A stretch of DNA of 64,000 nucleotides from Streptomyces diacarni (lineage in GTDB: Bacteria; Actinomycetota; Actinomycetes; Streptomycetales; Streptomycetaceae): NCBI RefSeq assembly GCF_003323715.1, contig NZ_QOIN01000047.1, positions 372,001 through 436,000 on the forward strand. Direction: 5' to 3'. Each line of letters starts with the position of its first letter. Position 1 is the first letter of the stretch. The notes beneath the pieces were generated by a model that ran no database searches, was not told the origin of the DNA, and saw nothing but the letters and a program-made list of their open reading frames with translations. The translations under genes and the position numbers were made by a program. Positions 1 through 13,273 of the stretch are shown here, piece by piece.

Positions 1-1884
1 GTCCTCGGGCGTGGTCACCTCGACCTTCATCAGCGGCTCGAGCAGAGCCGGGCTCGCCTTCCGAGCGGCTTCCTTGAACGCGATGGAACCCGCGATCTTG
101 AACGCCATCTCGGAGGAGTCGACGTCGTGGAAGGCACCGTCGAGCAGCGTCACACGGACGCCGGTCAGCGGGTAGCCGGCCAGCACGCCGAACTCCATGG
201 CCTCCTGGCAGCCCGCGTCCACGGACGGGATGTACTCCCGCGGGATGCGGCCACCGGTGACCTGGTTGACGAACTCGTAGCCGTCGCCCTCAAGCGGCTC
301 GACAGAGATCTGCACCTTCGCGAACTGACCGGAACCACCGGTCTGCTTCTTGTGGGTGTAATCGACCTTGTCGACCTTCTTGCGGAGCGACTCGCGGTAG
401 GCCACCTGCGGCTTACCGACGTTGGCCTCGACCTTGAACTCGCGCTTCATACGGTCGACCAGCACGTCGAGGTGCAGCTCGCCCATACCCGAGATGATCG
501 TCTGGCCGGTGTCCTCGTTGGTCTTGACCTGGAAGGACGGGTCCTCCTCGGCCAGCCGCTGAATGGCGACACCCAGCTTCTCCTGGTCGCCCTTGGACTT
601 GGGCTCGATGGCGACCTCGATGACCGGGGCCGGGAAGTCCATCGACTCCAGGATGACCGGGTTGCCCGCGTCGCAGAGCGTCTCACCGGTGGTGGTCTGC
701 TTGAGACCCATGACGGCGACGATGTCGCCGGCACCCACCGACTCGATCTCCTCCCGCTTGTTGGAGTGCATCCGGTAGATCTTGCCGATGCGCTCCTTGC
801 GGCCCTTGATCGAGTTCGTCACCTGGGAACCGGTCTGGATCCGGCCCGAGTAGACGCGGATGAAGGTCAGCTTGCCCAGGTGCGGGTCACTGGCGATCTT
901 GAAGGCGAGCGCGGACATCGGCTCGTCCTCGGACGGACGACGCTTGATGACCTCGTCGGAGTCCTTCGGGTTGTGACCCTCGATGGCCTCGACATCCAGC
1001 GGTGACGGCAGGTAACGGGCGATCGCGTCCAGCAGGGGCTGCACGCCCTTGTTCTTGAACGCGGTACCGCAGAACACCGGGGTCACCGTGATGGTGCCCT
1101 CGGCGCCCGTGGAGGCCAGCGTGACCCGGCGGATCGCCGCGGTGAGCTGCTCCTCGGAAGGCTCCTCGCCCTCCAGGTACAGCTCCATCATCTCCTCGTC
1201 GTTCTCCGCGACGGCCTCGAGCAGCTTGCCGCGCCACTCGTCGGCCGCCTCGGCGTGGGTGTCCGGGATGTCGACGGTGTCGTACATCTCGCCCATCTTG
1301 GCCTCGGGGGACCAGACGAGGGCCTTCATCGTCACCAGGTCGACGACGCCGCGGAAGTCAGCCTCGGTGCCGATCGGCAGCTGCATGACCAGCGGCACCG
1401 CGCCCAGGCGGTCACTGATCATGTCGACGCAGCGGTGGAACTCGGCGCCGGTGCGGTCGAGCTTGTTGACGAAGCAGATGCGCGGAACGCCGTAGCGGTC
1501 GGCCTGCCGCCAGACCGTCTCCGACTGCGGCTCCACACCCGCCACACCGTCGAACACCGTGACCGCGCCGTCGAGCACGCGCAGCGCGCGCTCCACCTCG
1601 ACGGTGAAGTCGACGTGGCCCGGGGTGTCGATGATGTTGATGGTGTGGTCGACGCCGTTGAGCGGCCAGTGAGTGGTCGTCGCGGCGCTCGTGATGGTGA
1701 TGCCGCGTTCCTGCTCCTGCGCCATCCAGTCCATCGTGGCAGCGCCGTCGTGGACCTCACCGATCTTGTAGCTGCGACCGGTGTAGAAGAGGATCCGCTC
1801 GGTGGTCGTCGTCTTGCCCGCGTCGATGTGGGCCATGATCCCGATGTTGCGGACCTTGGCCAGGTCAAGTGAAGTGGTAGCCAT
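1..1884 (-). CDS. fusA: Elongation factor G (3' end outside window)
   Basis: Translational GTPase that drives ribosome translocation in the cytoplasm. Reading the minus strand from the ATG at 1884 gives a protein opening MATTSLDLAKVRNIGIMAHI, followed by the G1 loop AHIDAGKTT, switch-region GITITSAATT, DTPGHVDF (G3) and NKLD (G4). The frame stays open through 628 codons to the window edge, so about 80 C-terminal residues of a protein of about 708 are missing. It lies 39 bp after rpsG on the same strand, the standard str operon order rpsL-rpsG-fusA(-tuf). Identification is certain; only the 3' end is unseen. Confidence 0.98.
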   Translation of the reverse strand, partial: MATTSLDLAKVRNIGIMAHIDAGKTTTTERILFYTGRSYKIGEVHDGAATMDWMAQEQERGITITSAATTTHWPLNGVDHTINIIDTPGHVDFTVEVERALRVLDGAVTVFDGVAGVEPQSETVWRQADRYGVPRICFVNKLDRTGAEFHRCVDMISDRLGAVPLVMQLPIGTEADFRGVVDLVTMKALVWSPEAKMGEMYDTVDIPDTHAEAADEWRGKLLEAVAENDEEMMELYLEGEEPSEEQLTAAIRRVTLASTGAEGTITVTPVFCGTAFKNKGVQPLLDAIARYLPSPLDVEAIEGHNPKDSDEVIKRRPSEDEPMSALAFKIASDPHLGKLTFIRVYSGRIQTGSQVTNSIKGRKERIGKIYRMHSNKREEIESVGAGDIVAVMGLKQTTTGETLCDAGNPVILESMDFPAPVIEVAIEPKSKGDQEKLGVAIQRLAEEDPSFQVKTNEDTGQTIISGMGELHLDVLVDRMKREFKVEANVGKPQVAYRESLRKKVDKVDYTHKKQTGGSGQFAKVQISVEPLEGDGYEFVNQVTGGRIPREYIPSVDAGCQEAMEFGVLAGYPLTGVRVTLLDGAFHDVDSSEMAFKIAGSIAFKEAARKASPALLEPLMKVEVTTPED

Positions 1885-1923
1885 AAGGCTTCAGTCTTCT
1901 CTCGGTCTCGATGGGGAAAGCGA

Positions 1924-2394
1924 CTACCAGCGGTAGTGCGCGAAGGCCTTGTTGGACTCGGCCATCTTGTGCGTGTCCTCACGCTTCTTGACGGCGGCGC
2001 CGAGACCGTTCGAGGCGTCGAGCAGCTCGTTCATGATGCGTTCGGTCATGGTCTTCTCGCGGCGGGCGCGGGAGTAACCCACGATCCAGCGCAGCGCGAG
2101 CGTGGAGGAACGGCCGGGGCGGACCTCGACCGGAACCTGGTAGGTGGCGCCACCGACGCGGCGGGAGCGGACCTCGAGGGTCGGCTTCACGTTCTCCAGC
2201 GCGCGCTTGAGGGTGATGACCGGGTCGTTGCCGGTCTTCTCGCGCAGCCCCTCCATGGCGCCGTAGACGATGCGCTCGGCGGTGGAGCGCTTGCCGTTCA
2301 GCAGCACCTTGTTGATGAGGGAGGTCACCAGAGGAGAGCCGTAGACCGGGTCGATGATGACCGGGCGCTTCGGGGCAGGGCCCTTACGAGGCAT
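1924..2394 (-). CDS. rpsG: 30S ribosomal protein S7
   Basis: Primary 16S rRNA-binding protein that organises the 3' domain of the small subunit head. The 156 residues are the full family length. They open MPRKGPAPKRPVIIDPVYGS, and the usual basic N-terminus and C-terminal helix NKAFAHYRW are present. The ATG at 2394 follows the rpsL stop by only 2 bp, so translation is almost certainly coupled within the str operon. Nothing unusual was seen. Confidence 0.98.
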   Translation of the reverse strand: MPRKGPAPKRPVIIDPVYGSPLVTSLINKVLLNGKRSTAERIVYGAMEGLREKTGNDPVITLKRALENVKPTLEVRSRRVGGATYQVPVEVRPGRSSTLALRWIVGYSRARREKTMTERIMNELLDASNGLGAAVKKREDTHKMAESNKAFAHYRW

Positions 2395-2396
2395 TC

Positions 2397-2768
2397 TTAC
2401 TTCTCCTTCTTGGCGCCGTAGCGGCTGCGAGCCTGCTTGCGGTTCTTGACGCCCTGCGTGTCGAGGGAGCCGCGGATGATCTTGTAGCGAACACCCGGCA
2501 GGTCCTTCACACGGCCACCGCGCACGAGCACGATCGAGTGCTCCTGCAGGTTGTGGCCCTCACCCGGAATGTAGGCAGTGACCTCGATCCCGCTGGTCAG
2601 GCGCACACGGGCGACCTTGCGCAGGGCCGAGTTCGGCTTCTTCGGGGTGGTCGTGAACACACGCGTGCAGACGCCGCGGCGCTGGGGCGAACCCTCCAGT
2701 GCGGGCGTCTTGTTCTTCTCGACCTTGTCCTGCCGGCCCTTGCGGACCAGCTGCTGGATCGTAGGCAC
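2397..2768 (-). CDS. rpsL: 30S ribosomal protein S12
   Basis: Decoding-centre protein of the small subunit and first gene of the str operon. It has 123 residues, the full length, opening MPTIQQLVRKGRQDK. The start is GTG (2766-2768) with a GGAG ribosome-binding site 6 nt upstream. The two lysines whose substitution gives streptomycin resistance are wild type: TPKKPNS (Lys43) and GRVKDLPG (Lys88). No rpsL-type streptomycin resistance is therefore encoded here. Confidence 0.98.
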   Translation of the reverse strand: MPTIQQLVRKGRQDKVEKNKTPALEGSPQRRGVCTRVFTTTPKKPNSALRKVARVRLTSGIEVTAYIPGEGHNLQEHSIVLVRGGRVKDLPGVRYKIIRGSLDTQGVKNRKQARSRYGAKKEK

Positions 2769-3123
2769 CGTTTCTCCGGTTTCTGTGTGCCAGTCTCGGT
2801 AAAGCTAACCTGGGCCACGCCCCGACCCACGAGGTCGGGTGTGTCGAAGACTGCAGATCCGCGTTGAAGGCGGAAGACTTCTCCGTGGTGAGAAGCATGC
2901 AGATCCCGGTGTCACCGGCCGCGCGGCCCTTGCCCGCTCTCGCGGAGGACAACTGCGCAGGGGACACCCCAGGCACAGAGAACGAGGGTACCTACCTCAT
3001 CGGCCTGGGTCAAAACAACAGCGACCGGCCACCATAGCCTCCCCGACCTGCGAGAAGAAGAGCGCCTCACCCGACACCCCGCCCGGCGTGCCGGACCGGG
3101 CCCCGCAGGGGACCCGGCAGGCC
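2769..3123. promoter_or_regulatory. str operon upstream region with leader hairpin
   Basis: 355 bp between rpsL and the next gene upstream, presumed to hold the str operon promoter and leader. The clearest structure is a perfect inverted repeat at 2821-2839, CCCGACC-cacga-GGTCGGG, which on the minus strand would fold 50-70 nt before the rpsL start. I could not fix a convincing -35/-10 pair. No gene is supported here. Confidence 0.4.
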
Positions 3124-3654
3124 TCAGACCGAGGCCACCACCGCGAGGATGAGCGCCAGCGTGAACCCGATGGCCAGCCAGCCCAGCACCAGGCCCGCCG
3201 TCGCGAAACCGGAGCCCTCCTCCCCCGACCTGCGGATCTGCGCCTTCGCCAGGTGCCCCAGAATCACCGCGGGCAGGGCCGTGACCCCGTACATCGGGGT
3301 GAGGATGCCGCACACCAGCGCCCCGATGGCCATGCCGTTGGTCCTCGGCGGCGGGGCCGGCAGAAAGGTACGCGGCACCGGCTGGTAGGCCGGGGGCGGC
3401 TGCGGCACGGGCGGCATCGGCACAGGCCCCTGCGGCAGATCCGCCAGCAGCATCTGCAACTCGGCGTACGTCTGCGCCTGCGAGGCCCTCGTCAGCCGCT
3501 GCTCGTACTCGGCCTGGCCCAGCCGGCCCTCACTGAAACCGGCCTTCAGCACGTCGATGGCCCGTTCCCGGTCCGTGTGCGACGCGCGCATCGCACCCAC
3601 CTGCTGCTCCCCCCGGCTCGGCACGCCCTCGGGATTCCACGGTCCGAACGCCAC
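3124..3654 (-). CDS. DUF1707/DUF4190 membrane protein
   Basis: 176-residue protein. The N-terminal part (about 22-75: ASHTDRERAIDVLKAGFSEG, then RLGQAEYEQR) matches the DUF1707 domain found in actinobacterial SHOCT-like membrane proteins. A Pro-rich linker (about 76-105) follows, then two membrane segments (about 106-130 and 148-175) of DUF4190 type, separated by a basic loop. The start is GTG at 3654. It sits alone between rpsL and the rpoC terminator. The function is unknown; it is likely an inner membrane protein with its N-terminus in the cytoplasm. Confidence 0.8.
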   Translation of the reverse strand: MAFGPWNPEGVPSRGEQQVGAMRASHTDRERAIDVLKAGFSEGRLGQAEYEQRLTRASQAQTYAELQMLLADLPQGPVPMPPVPQPPPAYQPVPRTFLPAPPPRTNGMAIGALVCGILTPMYGVTALPAVILGHLAKAQIRRSGEEGSGFATAGLVLGWLAIGFTLALILAVVASV

Positions 3655-3744
3655 TGGCCCCCACCTCCCAGCTCGCTTGCAGTCCCTCCATCATCCATGA
3701 CGCCGACCGCCTGTGACCGGTTCACCCGCGCTCCGATACGGCGA

Positions 3745-3776
3745 CGGGGCGGCCACCGTCGTCGGTGACCGCCCCG
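3745..3776 (-). terminator. rpoC transcription terminator
   Basis: Inverted repeat CGGGGCGGYCACCG around a 4-nt loop (left arm 3745-3758, right arm 3763-3776, one G-T wobble). It lies 38 bp after the rpoC stop codon on the minus strand. It is a GC-rich stem without a T tract, as is usual in Streptomyces. Confidence 0.8.
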
Positions 3777-3814
3777 TGTGCGCGCCCGGCCGGCCTCAGC
3801 GGCCGACCCGTGCC

Positions 3815-7729
<3,915 letters not shown>

Positions 7730-7846
7730 TCTCGTCAATCCCTCTCAGGGTCGTGCCCCCCGCCGCGGCGGTACAGGGGCAGGTTCATGGTCTGAACGGG
7801 GTCGCGGGGAGGGCCGGGACGCGGGCGCGCGCCCCGGCCGACTCCG

Positions 7847-10800
7847 TCAGACCTCTTCGACGCTGCTCGGCTCGCGCCGGGACAGGTCGATTCCGAGCTC
7901 CTCCGCCGCGCGGAAGACGTCCTCGTCGGTGTCGCGCATCTCGATCGACATGCCGTCCGACGACAGCACCTCGACGTTGAGGCAGAGCGACTGCATCTCC
8001 TTGATGAGCACCTTGAAGGACTCGGGGATACCCGGCTCGGGGATGTTCTCGCCCTTGACGATGGCCTCGTAGACCTTCACGCGTCCGGTGACGTCGTCGG
8101 ACTTGATGGTGAGCAGCTCCTGCAGCGCGTACGCGGCGCCGTACGCCTCCAGGGCCCACACCTCCATCTCACCGAAGCGCTGGCCACCGAACTGGGCCTT
8201 ACCACCCAGCGGCTGCTGGGTGATCATGCTGTACGGACCGGTCGAGCGGGCGTGCAGCTTGTCGTCGACCAGGTGGTGCAGCTTGAGGATGTACATGTAG
8301 CCGACGGAGATCGGGTCCGGGAACGGCTCGCCGGAGCGGCCGTCGAACAGGTGCGCCTTGCCGGACGGCTGGACCATGCGGTCACCGTCGCGGTTGGGCA
8401 TCGTGGACTCGAACAGACCGGCGATCTCGTCCTCACGGGCGCCGTCGAAGACCGGCGTCGCCACATTGGTGTCCGGCGCCACCTCGTCCGCGCCGATCGC
8501 CTTCAGCCGCTCCATCCACTCCTCGGAACCCTCGACCTTCCAGCCCTGGGAGGCCAGCCAGCCCAGGTGGATCTCCAGGACCTGGCCCGGGTTCATCCGG
8601 GAGGGGACACCCAGCGGGTTGAGGATGATGTCGACCGGGGTGCCGTCCTCCATGAACGGCATGTCCTCGACCGGCAGGATCTTGGAGATGACGCCCTTGT
8701 TGCCGTGCCGGCCCGCGAGCTTGTCACCGTCGGTGATCTTGCGCTTCTGCGCGACGTAGACGCGCACCAGCTGGTTGACGCCCGGAGGCAGCTCGTCGCC
8801 CTCCTCGCGGTCGAAGACGCGGACGCCGATGACCTTGCCGGTCTCGCCGTGCGGCACCTTCAGCGAGGTGTCACGGACCTCACGCGCCTTCTCACCGAAG
8901 ATCGCGCGCAGCAGCCGCTCCTCGGGGGTCAGCTCGGTCTCACCCTTCGGGGTGACCTTGCCGACGAGGATGTCGCCCGCCTCGACCTCGGCACCGATGC
9001 GGATGATGCCGCGCTCGTCGAGGTCGGCCAGGACCTCCTCGGAGACGTTCGGGATGTCCCGGGTGATCTCCTCGGGGCCCAGCTTGGTGTCACGGGCGTC
9101 GACCTCGTGCTCCTCGATGTGGATCGAGGAGAGGACGTCGTCCTGCACCAGCCGCTGGCTGAGGATGATCGCGTCCTCGTAGTTGTAGCCCTCCCACGGC
9201 ATGAACGCCACGAGCAGGTTCTTGCCGAGCGCCATCTCACCCTCGTCGGTGGACGGGCCGTCGGCCAGCACCTGCCCCTCGATGACGCGGGCGCCCTCGT
9301 CCACCAGCACCTTCTGGTTGAAGGAGGTGCCCTGGTTGGAGCGGGTGAACTTGGCGACGCGGTAGGTGGTGTAGGTGCCGTCGTCGTTGGCCACCGTGAC
9401 GTAGTCGGCGGAGACCTCCTGGACGACACCGTCCTTCTCCGCCTTGATGACGTCACCGGCGTCGACCGCGCAGCGGTACTCCATGCCGGTGCCCACCAGC
9501 GGCGACTCGGCCTTGATGAGCGGCACGGCCTGCCGCATCATGTTCGAGCCCATCAGGGCGCGGTTGGCGTCGTCGTGCTCCAGGAAGGGGATCATGGCCG
9601 TCGCCACCGACACCATCTGGCGCGGCGAGACGTCCATGTAGTCCACCTCGTCACCCGGGATCAGGTCGACCTCGCCGCCACGGCGGCGGACGAGGACCCG
9701 GTCCTCGGCGAAGCGCATCTCCTCGGTGAGGGGCGCGTTCGCCTGGGCGATCACGAAGCGGTCCTCCTCGTCGGCGGTGAGGTAGTGCGCCTCATCGCTG
9801 ACGACACCGCCGACCACCTTGCGGTACGGCGTCTCGACGAAGCCGAACGCGTTCACGCGGCCGTAGGAGGCGAGCGAGCCGATCAGACCGATGTTCGGGC
9901 CTTCCGGCGTCTCGATCGGGCACATCCGGCCGTAGTGCGAGGGGTGCACGTCGCGGACCTCGAAGCCGGCCCGCTCACGGCTCAGACCACCCGGACCCAG
10001 CGCGTTGAGGCGGCGCTTGTGGGTGAGACCCGAGATCGGGTTCGTCTGGTCCATGAACTGCGACAGCTGGCTCGTGCCGAAGAACTCCTTGATGGAGGCG
10101 ACGACCGGCCGGATGTTGATCAGCGTCTGCGGCGTGATCGCCTCGACGTCCTGCGTGGTCATCCGCTCGCGGACGACACGCTCCATACGGGCGAGACCCG
10201 TACGGACCTGGTTTTGGATCAGCTCACCGACGTTGCGCAGACGGCGGTTGCCGAAGTGGTCGATGTCATCGGTCTCGATGATGATCGTGTCGCCCTCGGC
10301 GGAGGTCGACTCGGTCTCACCGGCGTGCAGCTTCACCAGGTACTTGATCGTGGCGATGATGTCGGCGCTGGTGAGCACGCCGGAGTTCAGCGGCTCCTCG
10401 CCACCGAGCTTCTTGTTGATCTTGTACCGGCCGACCTTGGCCAGGTCGTAGCGCTTCGGGTTGAAGTAGAGGTTCTCCAGCAGCGTCTGCGCGGCCTCGC
10501 GCGTCGGCGGCTCGCCAGGACGCAGCTTGCGGTAGATGTCGAGCAGCGCGTCGTCCTGGCCCTGGGTGTGGTCCTTCTCCAGGGTGGCGCGCATCGACTC
10601 GTACTGGCCGAACTCCTCGAGAATCTGCTCGTTCGTCCACCCGAGCGCCTTGAGCAGCACGGTGACGGACTGCTTGCGCTTGCGGTCGATGCGCACACCG
10701 ACCATGTCGCGCTTGTCGACCTCCATCTCCAGCCAGGCACCCCGGGACGGGATGATCTTGGCGGAGTAGATGTCCTTGTCGGACGTCTTGTCGATGGAGC

Positions 10801-11329
10801 TGTCGAAGTAGGCGCCCGGCGAGCGGACGAGCTGCGTGACGACGACACGCTCGGTGCCGTTGATCACGAAGGTGCCCTTGTCGGTCATGAGCGGGAAGTC
10901 GCCCATGAAGACCGTCTGGGACTTGATCTCACCGGTTTCGTTGTTGGTGAACTCCGCCGTGACGAAGAGCGGCGCGGCGTACGTGAAGTCGCGCTCCTTG
11001 CACTCGTCGATGGAGTTCTTCGGGGGCTCGAAGCGGTGGTCGCGGAACGTCAGCGACATCGAGCCGGAGAAGTCCTCGATCGGGGAGATCTCCTCGAAGA
11101 TCTCCTCCAGACCGGACTTGGTGGGAACATCCTGTCCACTGTCCAGCGCAGCCTCGACGCGTCCCTTCCAGGCGTCGTTGCCGAGCAGCCAGTCGAAGCT
11201 CTCGGTCTGGAGCGCGAGAAGGTTCGGAACCTCCAGCGGTTCCTTGATCTTCGCAAAAGAGATACGCAGCGGGGCAGTGCTGGCGCCGTTGTTCGAATTG
11301 GCAGTCGAGGCAGTGCGCGAGGCGGCCAA
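7847..11329 (-). CDS. rpoB: RNA polymerase beta subunit (Asn442 rifampicin-pocket variant)
   Basis: Second-largest RNA polymerase subunit, 1160 residues from the TTG at 11327-11329, which has GGAAGGA 7 nt upstream. The protein then begins LAASRTASTAN, as in S. coelicolor. An in-frame ATG 13 codons earlier lacks such a site. The rifampicin-resistance region is intact in frame but differs from the actinobacterial consensus. It reads SQFMDQTNPISGLTHKRR followed by LNALGPGG, so residue 442 (E. coli 531) is Asn instead of Ser (codon AAC at 10004-10006). Residues 429 and 432 are Thr and Ile. Asn at this position is associated with rifamycin resistance, so the strain may be intrinsically less sensitive. 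Confidence 0.97.
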   Translation of the reverse strand: MAASRTASTANSNNGASTAPLRISFAKIKEPLEVPNLLALQTESFDWLLGNDAWKGRVEAALDSGQDVPTKSGLEEIFEEISPIEDFSGSMSLTFRDHRFEPPKNSIDECKERDFTYAAPLFVTAEFTNNETGEIKSQTVFMGDFPLMTDKGTFVINGTERVVVTQLVRSPGAYFDSSIDKTSDKDIYSAKIIPSRGAWLEMEVDKRDMVGVRIDRKRKQSVTVLLKALGWTNEQILEEFGQYESMRATLEKDHTQGQDDALLDIYRKLRPGEPPTREAAQTLLENLYFNPKRYDLAKVGRYKINKKLGGEEPLNSGVLTSADIIATIKYLVKLHAGETESTSAEGDTIIIETDDIDHFGNRRLRNVGELIQNQVRTGLARMERVVRERMTTQDVEAITPQTLINIRPVVASIKEFFGTSQLSQFMDQTNPISGLTHKRRLNALGPGGLSRERAGFEVRDVHPSHYGRMCPIETPEGPNIGLIGSLASYGRVNAFGFVETPYRKVVGGVVSDEAHYLTADEEDRFVIAQANAPLTEEMRFAEDRVLVRRRGGEVDLIPGDEVDYMDVSPRQMVSVATAMIPFLEHDDANRALMGSNMMRQAVPLIKAESPLVGTGMEYRCAVDAGDVIKAEKDGVVQEVSADYVTVANDDGTYTTYRVAKFTRSNQGTSFNQKVLVDEGARVIEGQVLADGPSTDEGEMALGKNLLVAFMPWEGYNYEDAIILSQRLVQDDVLSSIHIEEHEVDARDTKLGPEEITRDIPNVSEEVLADLDERGIIRIGAEVEAGDILVGKVTPKGETELTPEERLLRAIFGEKAREVRDTSLKVPHGETGKVIGVRVFDREEGDELPPGVNQLVRVYVAQKRKITDGDKLAGRHGNKGVISKILPVEDMPFMEDGTPVDIILNPLGVPSRMNPGQVLEIHLGWLASQGWKVEGSEEWMERLKAIGADEVAPDTNVATPVFDGAREDEIAGLFESTMPNRDGDRMVQPSGKAHLFDGRSGEPFPDPISVGYMYILKLHHLVDDKLHARSTGPYSMITQQPLGGKAQFGGQRFGEMEVWALEAYGAAYALQELLTIKSDDVTGRVKVYEAIVKGENIPEPGIPESFKVLIKEMQSLCLNVEVLSSDGMSIEMRDTDEDVFRAAEELGIDLSRREPSSVEEV

Positions 11330-11421
11330 GAGGGGGTCCTTCCGAGGGCTCGGACTCTCTACACGCATACCGGCACCCCTGGTGACGGGCAGGGGGCAGC
11401 TAATAGGCAGCGCAAAGGGTC

Positions 11422-11451
11422 AGTGTAGCCACATGACCCACTGATGTCCAA
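11422..11451 (-). promoter_or_regulatory. Candidate rpoB promoter
   Basis: On the minus strand TTGGAC (11446-11451) is followed by an 18-bp spacer and TACACT (11422-11427). This fits the principal-sigma consensus and lies about 90 bp upstream of the rpoB start. It comes after the rplL/rpoB hairpin, so rpoBC can be transcribed independently of rplJL. Confidence 0.6.
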
Positions 11452-11750
11452 TACGGATGACAGGAAACCGGCTCACGCCCCGGTCTCCACCTCCTGTTGA
11501 TTGTTCTTCTCGTTCCGCCCCCGCCCCCGGCGGCCTCGATTCGCCGGGACGGATGTGCTCGGCTGCGGTGCTGCGTGCCTGCCGCAACACTTCCCGCTTC
11601 GTCCTCGATCCATGCCTCGGAAACCGGATCAGTGTGACGACGCGTCCCGAGAATTGCGCGCTGTGTGCCGTTCGTCAAGGCCCCCAGGAGCAACGAAGAT
11701 CACCATACCCGCCACCACCGGCACACGGTGCGACCGTCCGGCAACGCCGA

Positions 11751-11780
11751 AGGGCGACCACCCGTCTGGGTGATCGCCCT
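11751..11780 (-). terminator. rplL-rpoB intergenic hairpin (terminator/attenuator)
   Basis: Stem AGGGCGATCACCC / GGGTGGTCGCCCT with a 4-nt AGAC loop (one G-T wobble), about 80 bp after rplL. This is the conserved position at which rplJL transcripts are partly terminated before rpoBC. Confidence 0.75.
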
Positions 11781-11861
11781 CCGTTTGTCCGCCTCCCCCC
11801 GCGGGGTGGCGGACGGTGTACCGCGATGACTCGCCGGACCCAGGGCCCGCCGAGCCGTGGG

Positions 11862-12251
11862 TCACTTGACCTCGACCGAGGCGCCGGCGCCCTCGAGGGA
11901 CTCCTTGGCCTTGTCGGCGGCGTCCTTGGCGACCTTCTCGAGGACCGGCTTCGGGGTGCCGTCCACGAGCTCCTTGGCCTCCTTCAGACCCAGCGAGGTC
12001 AGCTCACGCACGACCTTGATGACCTGGATCTTCTTGTCGCCGGCACCGGTCAGGACGACGTCGAACTCGTCCTGCTCCTCGGCGGCGGCCTCGCCGCCAC
12101 CACCCTGCGCCGGGGCCTGCACGACGGCGGCGGCCGGGGCGGCGGCCTCGACGTCGAACTTCTCCTCGAACTTCTTCACGAAGTCGGAGAGCTCGATCAG
12201 GGTCATCTCCTCGAACTGGGAGAGCAGTTCGTCCTGGCTGAGCTTCGCCAT
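11862..12251 (-). CDS. rplL: 50S ribosomal protein L7/L12
   Basis: Stalk protein that recruits translational GTPases. The 129 residues from the ATG at 12251 (MAKLSQDELLSQFEEMTLIE) are the full length. The N-terminal dimerisation helices are followed by an Ala/Pro/Gly-rich hinge (about 45-60) and the compact C-terminal domain (EFDVVLTGAGDKKIQVIKVV). An earlier in-frame ATG six codons upstream (MEGPAT) is less likely because the protein then departs from the family N-terminus. It follows rplJ by 116 bp. Confidence 0.96.
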   Translation of the reverse strand: MAKLSQDELLSQFEEMTLIELSDFVKKFEEKFDVEAAAPAAAVVQAPAQGGGGEAAAEEQDEFDVVLTGAGDKKIQVIKVVRELTSLGLKEAKELVDGTPKPVLEKVAKDAADKAKESLEGAGASVEVK

Positions 12252-12367
12252 GGTTGCGGGTCCTTCCACTTAGTCGGCTGGTGCCGTATCGATGTGTCGG
12301 CGGGCTTACGGCCCGCTGCGACCGGGTACGGAGCGTCTGCGCCTGCCCCCGTCGGGGGCCAAGCGGA

Positions 12368-12940
12368 CTACTCGGCCTCGGCCTCGGCGGGAGCCGTGGT
12401 GTCGGCACCGCCCTGCTCTTCGACCTTGCTGCGAAGCGCGTCCGCGGTGCGGACGAACTTCGAGAGCGGGGCCTGGAAGGTCGCCGCGGCCTTGGCCATG
12501 GACGCCTTCATGCCACCGGCCAGCTTGGCGAGCAGCACCTCGCGGGACTCGACGTCCGCGAGCTTGTTCAGGTCGTCGGCGGCGTACAGGGCACCGTCGA
12601 CGATGCCGCCCTTGATCACGAGGGCGGGGTTCTCCTTGGCGAAGTCACGAAGACCCTTCGCCGCCTCGACCGGGTCACCGGTCACGAAGGCGACAGCCGA
12701 AGAGCCCGTCAGGAACTCGTCCAGCTCGTTGATCCCGGCCTCGTTGGCCGCGATCTTGGTCAGCGTGTTCTTCACCACACGGTACTGAGCGTTGTCACCG
12801 AGCGCACGGCGCAGCTGCTTGAGCTGGGCCACGGAGAGTCCGGTGTACGCGGTGACCACAGCGGCGTTCGAGTCACGGAACTTGTTCGTGATCTCATCGA
12901 CGGCTGCGATCTTGTCAGGCGCGACCTGTTCCCTCGCCAT
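12368..12940 (-). CDS. rplJ: 50S ribosomal protein L10
   Basis: Anchors the L7/L12 stalk to the ribosome and, with L12, represses its own mRNA. From the ATG at 12940 the protein begins MAREQVAPDKIAAVDEITNK and has 190 residues, slightly longer than the 170-180 usual in the group. The extra length is an acidic Ala/Glu tail (TTAPAEAEAE). It is the first gene of the rplJL pair. Confidence 0.96.
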   Translation of the reverse strand: MAREQVAPDKIAAVDEITNKFRDSNAAVVTAYTGLSVAQLKQLRRALGDNAQYRVVKNTLTKIAANEAGINELDEFLTGSSAVAFVTGDPVEAAKGLRDFAKENPALVIKGGIVDGALYAADDLNKLADVESREVLLAKLAGGMKASMAKAAATFQAPLSKFVRTADALRSKVEEQGGADTTAPAEAEAE

Positions 12941-13195
12941 GAGCCTCGGCCTCCTTCCGGTGATGAGGACCGCTCGGAAGGGGCTGAACACGACAAACGC
13001 CCCAGCGCAGGCGCATGGGGCGTCGACTCGACCGACACGCACACGGCACGTCGGGAGTGTGTTCCTCAAGTCACCTGCGCGGGTCGTCCGCAGCGAGCGG
13101 ATCCTTCGGCCATCGGCGCTCTGAGCGCGCACGACGACGACCAGCGGTCTTTGGCTTCGCACACGAGAATACGCGAGCGGGCCCCGGAGCACCAA
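12941..13195 (-). promoter_or_regulatory. rplJL promoter and L10 leader
   Basis: A candidate promoter on the minus strand is TTGGTG (13190-13195), an 18-bp spacer and TATTCT (13166-13171). It leaves an untranslated leader of over 200 nt. The leader contains a hairpin ACGCCCC/GGGGCGT (13023-13017 with 13003-12997) followed by TTT, about 55 nt before the rplJ start. This placement fits an L10 autoregulatory leader or attenuator; binding is inferred, not shown. Confidence 0.5.
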
Positions 13196-13273
13196 ATCCG
13201 GCCTCCCGGGGCCCGCGGGCCTCTGCGGCAGCTTCCCCCCGCTTACCGCCGCTTACCGCCCCTTACCGCCGCG

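Noticed and set aside
2397..2768. Streptomycin-resistance mutation in rpsL
   Set aside because: Lys43 and Lys88 positions are wild type.
8252..11428. 1058-residue open frame on the plus strand opposite rpoB
   Set aside because: Shadow of rpoB, no start signal and no recognisable domain.
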